NCBI RefSeq assembly: GCF_004135205.1
Contig: NZ_CP035490.1
Coordinates: forward strand, 6,191,501 to 6,255,500
Length of the DNA: 64,000 nucleotides
Reading direction: 5' to 3'
Origin: Hahella sp. KA22
GTDB taxonomy: Bacteria; Pseudomonadota; Gammaproteobacteria; Pseudomonadales; Oleiphilaceae
Shown: positions 27,112-34,788 of the stretch, piece after piece
How positions within the stretch are numbered: the stretch's first letter is position 1
How the letters are laid out: every line of letters starts with the position of its first letter
Program-made: the position numbers and the translations under genes
Notes under the pieces: generated by a model
Databases searched by the model: none
Told to the model about the DNA's origin: nothing
The model's input: only the letters and a program-made list of their open reading frames with translations

Positions 27112-27849
27112 ATGAAATCCTATCCCTTACTTCGTGCATTGGCTTTATTCGCACTCTCCATTTTGGCGTTAGCTCCGATCATTGCCCTGCTCTCCTACGC
27201 CTTTGTGGAAATCGGTTTGCTTTCCTGCGCGATGGTTAGCGCGGTATTGAGCGCTCACTATTACTGCAAAGTCAGTGGAAAGCCTCTCGCCAAGGTGGAA
27301 CTCGGCGCCTTTGCAGCGCTTGGCGCTGGCTATTGCCTGTTATTGGAAGCCTGCGCTTATTTTATATTTCAGGCGTCAGAACAAACATTGAACTCCGAGC
27401 GGCTGATCGCCTACGGGCTAGTCGCCTATCTGATATATCTGGTCACTATTATTTTCTACGCCCGCATATTCAAGCACCCAAATCAGCAGAACAAACCAGC
27501 CAGTCTTCTTCCCCGCACTCTCATTGATCGCTGGATAGAGCGACTCACTAAGCCGCTCGATACACTGAGCAATGACGAACTCATACTGAAGATTGCAGGA
27601 TCTCCATCGGGAGGGATAAAAGGTTTTATACTTGGCGCTGCGTTTATGTGGCTGCTGATCAACCTATTTTTCCCGGTAAGCAATCACGTCAGCGCCATCA
27701 TCAGCATGCTTCTATTGAGCTTCCTGGCGCTTCTGTTGATAACCACGTTGAGCAAAAGAAACTTATTATTGGAAGAAATGAGAAAGAGGCTGAATAGCGA
27801 GTCTGATAGACCATCGTCCCCCCCATCATCGACACAATACACGCAATGA
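27112..27849 (+). CDS. Multi-spanning membrane protein, unknown function
   Basis: A 245-residue protein with four or five hydrophobic segments in the first 125 residues, a soluble stretch of about 50 residues (TLIDRWIERLTKPLDTLSNDELILKIAG) and two more segments (FILGAAFMWLLINLFF, IISMLLLSFLALLLITTL), ending in a charged coiled tail. The first half loosely recalls small ABZJ_00895-type membrane proteins; the second half is not recognised. The ATG at 27112 is preferred over a GTG at 27103. Its stop overlaps the ATG of the following receiver gene by 4 bp, so the two are coupled. Confidence 0.65.
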   Translation: MKSYPLLRALALFALSILALAPIIALLSYAFVEIGLLSCAMVSAVLSAHYYCKVSGKPLAKVELGAFAALGAGYCLLLEACAYFIFQASEQTLNSERLIAYGLVAYLIYLVTIIFYARIFKHPNQQNKPASLLPRTLIDRWIERLTKPLDTLSNDELILKIAGSPSGGIKGFILGAAFMWLLINLFFPVSNHVSAIISMLLLSFLALLLITTLSKRNLLLEEMRKRLNSESDRPSSPPSSTQYTQ

Positions 27850-28202
27850 AAACCCGCATACTTTATATCGAAAATCACCCTGTCTTCGCCGCTACGGCGC
27901 AGGATGTCTTTTTGTCGGACTGTGAGGTCACTGTGACGCCGGATAAGGCGTCCGCCATGGCGGTATTGGAAGCGGAACGCTTTGACCTGGCGCTGATCGA
28001 TTTTGATCTGGACGACTGCAAAGGCGATGAGGTTACGCGGGAGATTCGCGTGCGCTTTCCCCAGTTGAAAATCATCGCGGTTTCATCTCATGCGCCAGGA
28101 AACGCGAAAATTCAGGAAGCAGGCGCCGCGGTTATTTGCGGGAAAATGGAGTTCAGTAAGATCAGAGAAACGATAGAGAGGGTTTTAGAACGCCCAATAT
28201 GA
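27846..28202 (+). CDS. Single-domain response regulator
   Basis: A 118-residue CheY-like receiver domain with no output domain. Acidic pocket around Glu9-Asn10 (YIENHP), phospho-acceptor Asp52 in LALIDFDLDD, Ser at about 80-81 and Lys100 in VICGKMEF are all placed as in receivers. The acidic pair is E-N rather than D-D, a conservative change. It overlaps the upstream membrane-protein gene by 4 bp (ATGA), suggesting equal translation and a functional link, for example the membrane protein as sensor or target. No histidine kinase is in the window. Confidence 0.85.
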   Translation: MKTRILYIENHPVFAATAQDVFLSDCEVTVTPDKASAMAVLEAERFDLALIDFDLDDCKGDEVTREIRVRFPQLKIIAVSSHAPGNAKIQEAGAAVICGKMEFSKIRETIERVLERPI

Positions 28203-28204
28203 GC

Positions 28205-28245
28205 GGCGAAGGGAAGCGCCACATTCAGTCGCGCCTCCCTTCGCC
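28205..28245. terminator. Shared stem-loop between convergent genes
   Basis: GGCGAAGGGA (28205-28214) pairs perfectly with TCCCTTCGCC (28236-28245), and GCGC motifs inside extend the stem. It begins 3 bp after the receiver stop and ends 10 bp before the end of the convergent gene. There is no T-run, so it is probably a bidirectional end point with Rho or a stabiliser. Confidence 0.6.
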
Positions 28246-28255
28246 CTATTACCCA

Positions 28256-28645
28256 TCAGGCTCTGCGCTTAAGCAGACCGAAGGCGACAATCACTACCAG
28301 CAACAGCGCGATGCCATAGTGATTCCACAAGTTACGTTTGCGGTCGCTCAGGGAGTATTTGGCGGAGAACTCCGTCAGATCGGACTCGTCGATATCCGCT
28401 ACGGAGAACAAGTTCAGGTTCACCGCCATCATCTTGCAGTCCCACGTCCAGATATCCGCGCCAAACAAGCCGAAACGCTTACAGGCGTAACCTAGCGAGT
28501 AGCCTTCTTCATATTGCGGAGCGCCTTCGATTTCAAAAATCTCGTCGCCCGTGTTGAAGAACATGGGGATGCCTTTTGCGTAGGAAAGAGATGGAGCCAG
28601 CATCAAGGTCGCCAGCATAACCAGAGTTAATTTCAACTTTTTCAT
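28256..28645 (-). CDS. Exported protein with C-terminal membrane anchor, unknown function
   Basis: A 129-residue protein. Residues 1-23 are a signal peptide (MKKLKLTLVMLATLMLAPSLSYA). The mature part is acidic with two cysteines that could pair (GYACKRFG and TWDCKMM). The C-terminus has a single hydrophobic helix (YGIALLLVVIVAFGLL) ending in KRRA, the helix-plus-basic-tail layout of C-terminal sorting signals or simple tail anchors. No known motif (PEP, GlyGly, LPXTG) precedes the helix. The ribosome site is weak (AAAGAA). No family recognised. Confidence 0.55.
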   Translation of the reverse strand: MKKLKLTLVMLATLMLAPSLSYAKGIPMFFNTGDEIFEIEGAPQYEEGYSLGYACKRFGLFGADIWTWDCKMMAVNLNLFSVADIDESDLTEFSAKYSLSDRKRNLWNHYGIALLLVVIVAFGLLKRRA

Positions 28646-28988
28646 TTTAATTTCTTTGTACGTTAGCCAATGTCGTATGTATATTTTTTATGCAAGAAAA
28701 ATGAGGGGTTACAAATATCCGTCTTGTCGGGTTACCTCCTTGTATTTTGGATGAAGAGTGACCGGTTTAACGCCGGCGATGACGCTCGGAAATGTTCGGC
28801 TTGAGCGTCCATATATCAAAAAATGCAGCGAACGCGTGTATAACGTCCAAAAAATCCGGGGCATCTTAGCACAGGAGGATTAATTTCCCCTATAAACGAC
28901 TGGAAAGTTTTTACGCAATTTAACGACTTGGTTTTTCGGCGGATTGAGAGGCGTCGCCTCTCATTAATGTACAGCAGAGAGCAGACTT
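28646..28988. other. 343-bp non-coding spacer with one perfect hairpin
   Basis: The region is AT-rich at its left end, consistent with the promoter of the leftward exported-protein gene. The only clear structure is GAGAGGCG-T-CGCCTCTC at 28946-28962, an 8-bp stem with a one-base centre, 27 bp from the end of the next gene. It lacks a T-run on either side. No short gene with a ribosome site was found. Confidence 0.5.
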
Positions 28989-29207
28989 TTAATTACCGGT
29001 TAGCTTGATGTCGAAAACGCCATAACCAATCAGCGCCAGCCCCGCAAGCATGATAACGACATCTCTTGCGCTATCTTTGCCGCCTGCGACAAATTTATCG
29101 CCCATGATGCTCTTCACCGTGAACAAGTCTGACGCCCCCCACATAAAAACAATTCCGCCCAGAACAATCACGAAGAAAGCAAACAGTCTTCGAAGAATAA
29201 CGCCCAT
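28989..29207 (-). CDS. Small two-helix membrane protein, unknown function
   Basis: A 72-residue protein with a first hydrophobic helix (LFAFFVIVLGGIVFMWG), a polar loop (SDLFTVKSIMGDKFVAGGKDSA) and a second helix (VVIMLAGLALIGYGVF). The ATG at 29207 is placed 7 nt after AGGGAG; an in-frame ATG at 29213 is too close to that site. It lies 51 bp downstream of the sigma-54 activator gene on the same strand, so it may be cotranscribed. No family recognised. Confidence 0.5.
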   Translation of the reverse strand: MGVILRRLFAFFVIVLGGIVFMWGASDLFTVKSIMGDKFVAGGKDSARDVVIMLAGLALIGYGVFDIKLTGN

Positions 29208-29258
29208 TTTCATACTCCCTTTTTCAACGACGCACACAGGTCCAAAAACGCCGACAGG

Positions 29259-30599
29259 CTATCGGTGGGGCGAGGCTGACCCTTGTTTCAATGTCCTGAT
29301 TTTCCGATATAACGTTCTTTCGCTAACGCCCAGTGCTCTGGCCAGAGACGCATTATCGCCCTGATGTCGCTCAAACGCCTGTTGCAAGTAGCGAAGCTCG
29401 GCTTCTTCCAAGGTCAGAAGCTTCTCTTCTGCAGCCTCGATAAGCGAGCGGTCATCAGTCGCCGCCTCTTCAGCAAGTTGCAGGTGAGAGGCTTCGATGT
29501 TCGAGCCGTCGCAGAGCAGAATCGCCCTTTCAATCCGGTTCCGCAATTCCCGGATGTTACCGGGAAAGGACTGTTGTCGCAGCCAATGCTCCGCATTTTC
29601 TGCGAAGTTAAGAATACGTTGTTTGCTAAGACTGTCGAGAAGATGCCGAGCCAGATGAAGCACATCGTCGCAGCGGTCGCGCAACGCCGGCAAGCGCACA
29701 GGAAAAGGACTGATGCGATAGTACAGATCCTGACGAAAACGCCCTTCCCGCACCAGTTCCTGTAACGGCTGATGCGTGGCGCAAACCAGGCGGAAGTCCG
29801 CCTGTTTGGGCGTCACCCCACCCACCGGACGATAGGCGCCGGATTCCAGCAGACGCAACAGCTTAACCTGCATGCTCAGAGGAATATCGCCCACTTCATC
29901 CAGAAACAGCGTACCGCCCGCTGCGGCCTCCACCAGTCCCATCTTGCGGTGCGTCGCGCCGGTGAAAGCGCCCTTCTCATGCCCGAATAATTCACTTTCA
30001 AACAGGCTGTCGGTCAACCCGGAGCACTCCACGGTGACGAAGGGTTTGCTTGCGCGAGGGCTGCGTTCATGCAGGTATTCCGCCGCCAGCTCCTTGCCGG
30101 TTCCCGACTCCCCCAATAACAACACGCTGATATCCGCTGGCGCAGCCCGGCTGAGTAGCTCCAGCATATGCGTGTACGCGTTACTGAACCCGATCATGCG
30201 GCGTTCGCTGCGCTCCCTGCGGCCAGGATGCGCCGGCTGCATGATCTCGACATAGAAGCGAATTTCGCCTTCTTCGTCGCGAATCGGACTGAGCTCCACA
30301 TCCACATGCTCGCGCCCCTTCGGCGTGTTGTGAATATGCAGCATGCGCTGTCGTCGACCGCTCTCCTGGCACTGACGCAAAGGGCAGGTCTCCCCCGCCT
30401 GATCACAAGGCACGGAGTAGCCGTGGGACACTTCATAGCAATGGCGATTTAACAAGGCGCCGTCCTGTTGAAAGGTGCGGCGATAGGCGTCATTGGCGGC
30501 GCGAATACGGTAGTCGCGATCCAGCAACACAGCAGGTGCAGGAATCGCTTCCAGCATGGAGCTGATAGCGGGGAGTGTGGGATAGGAGGACTCTGTCAT
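29259..30599 (-). CDS. PAS-domain sigma-54-dependent activator of the cyd operon (predicted)
   Basis: A 446-residue enhancer-binding protein. Residues about 15-120 form a PAS domain with a cysteine cluster: Cys54, Cys65, Cys72 and Cys77, plus His53 and His59, a pattern suited to an iron-sulfur, haem or redox switch. Residues 135-365 are the AAA+ domain with Walker A GESGTGKE (163-170) and the sigma-54 contact loop GAFTGA (210-215). The C-terminus has a Fis-type helix-turn-helix (NASLARALGVSERTLYRKIR). It is divergent from the cytochrome bd operon, which has a sigma-54 promoter, so it probably activates that operon in response to oxygen, nitric oxide or redox state. No two-component receiver is present. 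Confidence 0.88.
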   Translation of the reverse strand: MTESSYPTLPAISSMLEAIPAPAVLLDRDYRIRAANDAYRRTFQQDGALLNRHCYEVSHGYSVPCDQAGETCPLRQCQESGRRQRMLHIHNTPKGREHVDVELSPIRDEEGEIRFYVEIMQPAHPGRRERSERRMIGFSNAYTHMLELLSRAAPADISVLLLGESGTGKELAAEYLHERSPRASKPFVTVECSGLTDSLFESELFGHEKGAFTGATHRKMGLVEAAAGGTLFLDEVGDIPLSMQVKLLRLLESGAYRPVGGVTPKQADFRLVCATHQPLQELVREGRFRQDLYYRISPFPVRLPALRDRCDDVLHLARHLLDSLSKQRILNFAENAEHWLRQQSFPGNIRELRNRIERAILLCDGSNIEASHLQLAEEAATDDRSLIEAAEEKLLTLEEAELRYLQQAFERHQGDNASLARALGVSERTLYRKIRTLKQGSASPHR

Positions 30600-30632
30600 A
30601 ACAGACCGTCATTTATGTCATAACTCATGACA
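30594..30632. promoter_or_regulatory. Upstream activator sites of the cyd operon
   Basis: A perfect inverted repeat TGTCAT-N5-ATGACA lies at 30616-30632. Its left half, TGTCATAAC, is repeated directly at 30594-30602, 22 bp (two helical turns) away and overlapping the activator's own start codon. The inverted repeat is centred about 108 bp upstream of the -12 element, the usual distance for enhancer-binding proteins. A further perfect palindrome ATGGCGCGCCAT is at 30636-30647. Confidence 0.6.
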
Positions 30633-30718
30633 AATATGGCGCGCCATCACCATAAAGTAAAGCGGCGCAGCCCCTGTTTTTGCCGCCATCTCCGCGGAAT
30701 ACAGGACATTCCCGCCTC

Positions 30719-30734
30719 TGGCCCGTCGCTTGCT
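30719..30734 (+). promoter_or_regulatory. Sigma-54 (-24/-12) promoter of the cyd operon
   Basis: TGGCCCGTCGCTTGCT matches the RpoN consensus TGGCACG-N4-TTGCW at all but one defined base, with the invariant GG (30720-30721) and GC (30732-30733) exactly 10 bp apart. Predicted start is about 12 bp downstream, near 30745. The adjacent divergent gene encodes a GAFTGA-type activator. Confidence 0.7.
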
Positions 30735-30786
30735 AAATCCTCGTCACAGACCACAAAAACTTTTACCGCAAATTCGACGATTAATC

Positions 30787-31320
30787 ATGGCCAGAGTGAA
30801 ACAATGGATTTACGGCGAGCGACTCAGCTATCTGCTGTTCGAGCCCATCTCACGGCGCAGCGCTCTGATCGACGCCCTTCCCGCCCTTTCGGACAGCTAT
30901 CGGAGCTTTCTGACCAGCAAGGGGCTCAGTAATCAATATCTGCTGTATACCACCGCGGAAACATCGGATGTTTCTGATATTGCAGGACTACGCATTGCGC
31001 CGACGTCAGGGGAGCGATTGCCTCAGAGTCTGCCTTTGGGGGAAACCATTTTATGGACCTTGCCTGACGCAGGCGGTGAGTGTTGCGGATTTCGTTGCGA
31101 GGGATTCGCCTTCACCGGCCAGTGGTTTTCTCCTGGCGCCCTGCTTTACTTAACAACAGTAAAGGAACCTTCTCCCGCGTTGTTGCAGTCCCTGCTGGAG
31201 TTGGCGGACGACACCATAATCTACCCCGGTCGCATCGTCGGCGGACAACGCATCACCAGCCTTGGCCAGGAAAAGGCGATTGCGGAGCGGGAGACGTCAG
31301 GGAGATTCCCCAATGCCTGA
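30787..31320 (+). CDS. Unrecognised soluble protein, first gene of the cyd operon
   Basis: A 177-residue protein with no signal peptide or membrane helix. Visible features are an N-terminal basic stretch (MARVKQWIYGERLSYLLFEP), two adjacent cysteines in GGECCGFRCEGFAFTGQWFSP, which together with Cys nearby could bind metal, and a beta-rich C-terminal half. The ATG at 30787 lacks a clear ribosome site; upstream TTG at 30730 is unlikely because it precedes the predicted transcript start. Its stop overlaps the cydP start, so it is translationally coupled to the oxidase genes. A role in bd-oxidase expression or assembly is only inference from position. Confidence 0.6.
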   Translation: MARVKQWIYGERLSYLLFEPISRRSALIDALPALSDSYRSFLTSKGLSNQYLLYTTAETSDVSDIAGLRIAPTSGERLPQSLPLGETILWTLPDAGGECCGFRCEGFAFTGQWFSPGALLYLTTVKEPSPALLQSLLELADDTIIYPGRIVGGQRITSLGQEKAIAERETSGRFPNA

Positions 31321-31510
31321 GCGCAAGTCCATTTTTTCCATTCCTCTGGTGCGCGAACTCAGTCTGTTTCTGCTGCTCAAACTGATTCTGATATTCGCCA
31401 TCAAGGCGGCCTACTTCTCTGATCCTGTGGATTTATCCCATCCAGAGGAAAGCATTTCCAAGCAGTTCGGCGTTATTCCTACTCAATCGGAGGATCACTA
31501 TGATCAGTGA
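31313..31510 (+). CDS. cydP: Cytochrome bd small accessory subunit CydP
   Basis: A 65-residue protein with the CydP pattern: a polar N-terminus, [21 protein letters not shown] as a single membrane helix, then FFSDP-like [12 protein letters not shown] lies about 9 nt before the ATG. It overlaps the upstream gene by 8 bp and cydA by 11 bp, indicating tight coupling. CydP is found fused in operons with bd oxidases of many proteobacteria; its exact function is not settled. Confidence 0.8.
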   Translation: MPERKSIFSIPLVRELSLFLLLKLILIFAIKAAYFSDPVDLSHPEESISKQFGVIPTQSEDHYDQ

Positions 31511-33074
31511 AAACGTGGTGGACCTGTCGCGGCTCCAGTTCGCGATCACCGCCTTCTACCATTTTCTGTTCGTGCCTTTAACCCTGGGACTGGCGTTTCT
31601 TCTCGCCATCATGGAGTCGGCTTATGTGATGACCGGCAGGCAGGTCTATCAGGACATGGTCAAGTTCTGGGGCAAGCTGTTCGGCATCAACTTCGCGCTC
31701 GGCGTCACCACCGGCCTGACGATGGAGTTCCAATTCGGGACCAACTGGGCCTATTACTCTCATTATGTGGGCGATATCTTTGGCGCGCCGCTGGCCATTG
31801 AGGGACTGATGGCGTTCTTTCTGGAGTCCACCTTCATCGGTTTATTTTTCTTCGGCTGGGATCGCCTCAGCAAGGTCCAGCATCTGGCGGTCACCTGGCT
31901 GGTGGCGATCGGCTCCAACCTGTCCGCACTGTGGATTCTCATCGCCAACGGCTGGATGCAAAACCCGGTCGGCGCCGAATTCAATTATCAGACCATGCGC
32001 ATGGAAATGGTCAGCTTCAGCGAACTGATTTTCAACCCGGTGGCGCAGGTGAAATTCGTTCACACCGTCTCCGCCGGTTATGTCACTGGAGCCATGTTCG
32101 TGCTGGGAATTTCTTCCTACTATCTGTTGAAAAAGCGCGACCTGCCTTTCGCAAGACGCTCATTCGCCATCGCCGCCAGTTTTGGCTTCGCGTCCATACT
32201 CTCCGTCATCGTGCTTGGCGACGAGTCAGGTTACGAATTAGGAGACGTACAGCGCACCAAGCTCGCCGCCATCGAAGCGGAGTGGGAAACGGTTGAACCG
32301 CCGGCGGCTTTTACGCTTTTCGGCATTCCCGACAGCGAAAACATGAAGACGGATTATGCAGTCAAAGTGCCTGGCGCCCTGGGCCTGATCGCGACCCGTT
32401 CCATTGATGAAGAAGTCACGGGCATCAAGGATCTGATCGTCGAGCATGAAGAGCGTATTCGCCGCGGCATGCAGGCCTATGCGCTACTGCAAAAACTCAA
32501 AGGCGGCGATCAGTCTGCGGAAACCCTGTCGGCCTTCGATGCGCTGAAAAAAGACCTGGGCTATGGCCTGTTGCTGAAGAAGTACACGGACAATGTGGTG
32601 GATGCGAGCGAAGCGCAGATCAAGCAGGCGGCGCAAGGCACCATTCCCTCCGTAGGCCCCATGTTCTGGACGTTCCGTATCATGGTCGGCCTGGGATTCG
32701 CCATGCTTTTCCTTATAGGACTGGCGTTCTATCACAGCTCCCGACATAACGTGGAGCGTCAGCGCTGGCTGCTGAAGGCGCTGCTGTTCGCCATTCCCCT
32801 GCCCTGGATCTCCTCAGAGATGGGCTGGTTCGTCGCCGAGTTCGGGCGCCAACCCTGGTCCATCGGTGAGGTGCTGCCAACTTACTTGTCCGCCTCCACT
32901 CGCTCAGCGACGGATTTGTACATGAGTCTGGCCGGTTTCATCGGATTCTACACCCTGCTGCTGGTGGCGGAGATGTACCTGATGTTTCGCTATGCGCGTC
33001 TGGGGCCCTCCAGTCTGCACACCGGGCGCTATGACCTCGAACAGCCGGCCGCCTCTGCAGCCGCCAACGCCTAA
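31500..33074 (+). CDS. cydA: Cytochrome bd ubiquinol oxidase subunit I
   Basis: A 524-residue inner-membrane subunit carrying haems b558, b595 and d. The N-terminal [19 protein letters not shown] places the haem ligand at His21. Further conserved blocks are [31 protein letters not shown] and [20 protein letters not shown]. The Q-loop is of the long type (residues about 255-385, with the EEVTGIKDL segment), as in E. coli. GGAGG lies 7 nt before the ATG. It reduces oxygen to water with quinol as donor at very low oxygen tension and protects against nitric oxide. Confidence 0.97.
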   Translation: MISENVVDLSRLQFAITAFYHFLFVPLTLGLAFLLAIMESAYVMTGRQVYQDMVKFWGKLFGINFALGVTTGLTMEFQFGTNWAYYSHYVGDIFGAPLAIEGLMAFFLESTFIGLFFFGWDRLSKVQHLAVTWLVAIGSNLSALWILIANGWMQNPVGAEFNYQTMRMEMVSFSELIFNPVAQVKFVHTVSAGYVTGAMFVLGISSYYLLKKRDLPFARRSFAIAASFGFASILSVIVLGDESGYELGDVQRTKLAAIEAEWETVEPPAAFTLFGIPDSENMKTDYAVKVPGALGLIATRSIDEEVTGIKDLIVEHEERIRRGMQAYALLQKLKGGDQSAETLSAFDALKKDLGYGLLLKKYTDNVVDASEAQIKQAAQGTIPSVGPMFWTFRIMVGLGFAMLFLIGLAFYHSSRHNVERQRWLLKALLFAIPLPWISSEMGWFVAEFGRQPWSIGEVLPTYLSASTRSATDLYMSLAGFIGFYTLLLVAEMYLMFRYARLGPSSLHTGRYDLEQPAASAAANA

Positions 33075-33101
33075 GCCCTTACGGATATCAGGAGTCAATG
33101 T

Positions 33102-34241
33102 ATGTTTGATTATGAAACGCTGAAACTTACCTGGTGGGTGCTGGTCGGCGTATTGCTGATTGGCTTTGCGGTGACCGACGGCTTCGATATGGGCGTGGGC
33201 GCGCTGCTACGCATCATCGGCAAAAACGACAACGAGCGGCGGGTGCTGCTGAATACCGTCGGCCCGCACTGGGATGGCAACCAAGTCTGGTTCATCACCG
33301 CCGGCGGCGCCATTTTCGCGGCCTGGCCAGTGGTTTACGCCGTCGCATTTTCCGGTCTGTACTGGGCGTTGCTGCTGGTGTTGTTCGCCATGTTCTTCCG
33401 TCCGGTTGGCTTCGAGTACCGCTCCAAAATGGAAGATCCACGCTGGCGCAACGCCTGGGACTGGGGACTGACCGCCGGCGGCGCCGTGCCCGCGCTGGTG
33501 TTCGGCGTCGCTTTCGGCAACCTGTTCCTGGGAACGCCATTCAAACTGGATGAGTTGATGCGCTCCGAATACACTGGCTCGTTCTGGGCGTTGCTGAATC
33601 CGTTCGCGCTTCTGTGCGGGGTCGTCAGTCTAAGCATGCTGGCCATGCACGGCGCCGCATATCTGCAAATGCGCACCGAGGGCGAGCTGCGTCAACGCGC
33701 CAGTGGTTACACGCGTCTGCTGGCTTTGGTGGTGGCGGCCGGCTTCACTCTGGCGGGAATCTGGTTGTACTTCGGCATTGAAGGATACGTCGTCACCGCC
33801 AGCGCTGATGTCGGCGCCGCCATGACGCCTCTACAGAAATCCGTCGAACTGAAAGAGGGCGCCTGGCTGGCCAATTACGGCAAATATCCAATCACTCTGG
33901 CGGCGCCTATTCTGGCCTACACAGGCTTGCTCCTGACGCTGGTCATGACCGCCGCCCAGCGCAGCGGACTGGCTTTTGTGGGCAGTTCCCTGGCGCTGAC
34001 CGGCATTATCTGCACCGCCGGCTTCAGTCTGTTTCCCTTTGTGATGCCCTCCAACCTCATGCCGGGACACAGCCTGACGCTGTGGGACGTCACATCCAGT
34101 GAGAAAACCCTGAACATCATGTTCTGGGTGGCGATGATTTTCGTGCCGATCGTGCTGTCCTACACCCTCTGGGGTTACTACAAGATGTGGGGACGACTGA
34201 GCACGGACTTTATCGAAAGCAACAAACACGGCGTTTATTGA
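33102..34241 (+). CDS. cydB: Cytochrome bd ubiquinol oxidase subunit II
   Basis: A 379-residue membrane protein with about nine helices. Conserved parts are WWVLVGVLLIGFAVTDGFDMGVGALL, GNQVWFITAGGAIFAAWP, and SLFPFVMPS. It partners CydA and stabilises its haems. The gap to cydA is 27 bp with AGGAG before the ATG. Length agrees with E. coli CydB (379 residues). Confidence 0.97.
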   Translation: MFDYETLKLTWWVLVGVLLIGFAVTDGFDMGVGALLRIIGKNDNERRVLLNTVGPHWDGNQVWFITAGGAIFAAWPVVYAVAFSGLYWALLLVLFAMFFRPVGFEYRSKMEDPRWRNAWDWGLTAGGAVPALVFGVAFGNLFLGTPFKLDELMRSEYTGSFWALLNPFALLCGVVSLSMLAMHGAAYLQMRTEGELRQRASGYTRLLALVVAAGFTLAGIWLYFGIEGYVVTASADVGAAMTPLQKSVELKEGAWLANYGKYPITLAAPILAYTGLLLTLVMTAAQRSGLAFVGSSLALTGIICTAGFSLFPFVMPSNLMPGHSLTLWDVTSSEKTLNIMFWVAMIFVPIVLSYTLWGYYKMWGRLSTDFIESNKHGVY

Positions 34242-34292
34242 GCCCGCAATGGCGAACTGAAACGGCATTTACGATTTAGAGGAGAACCGGAT

Positions 34293-34409
34293 ATGTGGTA
34301 TTTCACCTGGATTCTGGGCGTATTGTTGGCGTGCTCATTCGGCCTGATCAACGCCCTGTGGCTGGAAGTCACCGAGAACTTCGACCGCGAACCCGACATC
34401 AAGGATTAA
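34293..34409 (+). CDS. cydX: Cytochrome bd small subunit CydX
   Basis: A 38-residue protein: MWYFTWILGVLLACSFGLIN, then a short charged tail ending FDREPDIKD. This is the classic CydX pattern (MWYFxWILG). A single helix packs against CydA and is needed for full oxidase activity. GGAG lies about 7 nt before the ATG. It starts 51 bp after cydB and ends 3 bp before the ybgE start. Confidence 0.95.
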   Translation: MWYFTWILGVLLACSFGLINALWLEVTENFDREPDIKD

Positions 34410-34412
34410 CCC

Positions 34413-34709
34413 ATGAGCCATCCCGTCGACTACATGGCTTACGGGCCACTTTACGCTGGATGGGCGCGGGGCTTGTCATTGCTGAGCGCCCTGGCGCTGG
34501 CCGCCATGGCGTTCGCCGCGCCGCAGCTCATCGCCGCCAGCTCAGCGGAACTCAAACACGGCCTGCTGACGCTATGCCTGTGGGGCGTCAGCGCCGGCTT
34601 CGTCCACGGCGTCGGCTACGTCCCGCGCCTGACAATCTGGCGCTGGACGCTGGGCCCCTACGTAGGCTGGCCAGTGATGGCGTTATGCGTGTATTTGTGG
34701 GTGATGTGA
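34413..34709 (+). CDS. ybgE: Cyd operon membrane protein YbgE
   Basis: A 98-residue membrane protein with three hydrophobic segments and the family motif GVSAGFVHGVGYVPR, ending WRWTLGPYVGWPVMALCVYLWV. It is the usual last gene of cydABX operons; its function is unknown. Start ATG is 3 bp after the cydX stop, implying coupling. Confidence 0.9.
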   Translation: MSHPVDYMAYGPLYAGWARGLSLLSALALAAMAFAAPQLIAASSAELKHGLLTLCLWGVSAGFVHGVGYVPRLTIWRWTLGPYVGWPVMALCVYLWVM

Positions 34710-34740
34710 GCCGGAAGCTTTTGTAAGAGAGAAGCAGAAA

Positions 34741-34761
34741 AAGCCTGCGCAATGTAGGCTT
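34741..34761 (-). terminator. Hairpin between convergent ybgE and hipA
   Basis: AAGCCTGC and GTAGGCTT form an 8-bp stem with one G-T mismatch pair. On the minus strand it is followed by a TTCTGCTTCTCT pyrimidine run, so it could end the hipA transcript 28 bp after its stop. Confidence 0.4.
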
Positions 34762-34788
34762 GAATCAGGATAGAGAACCGCGATTCAT

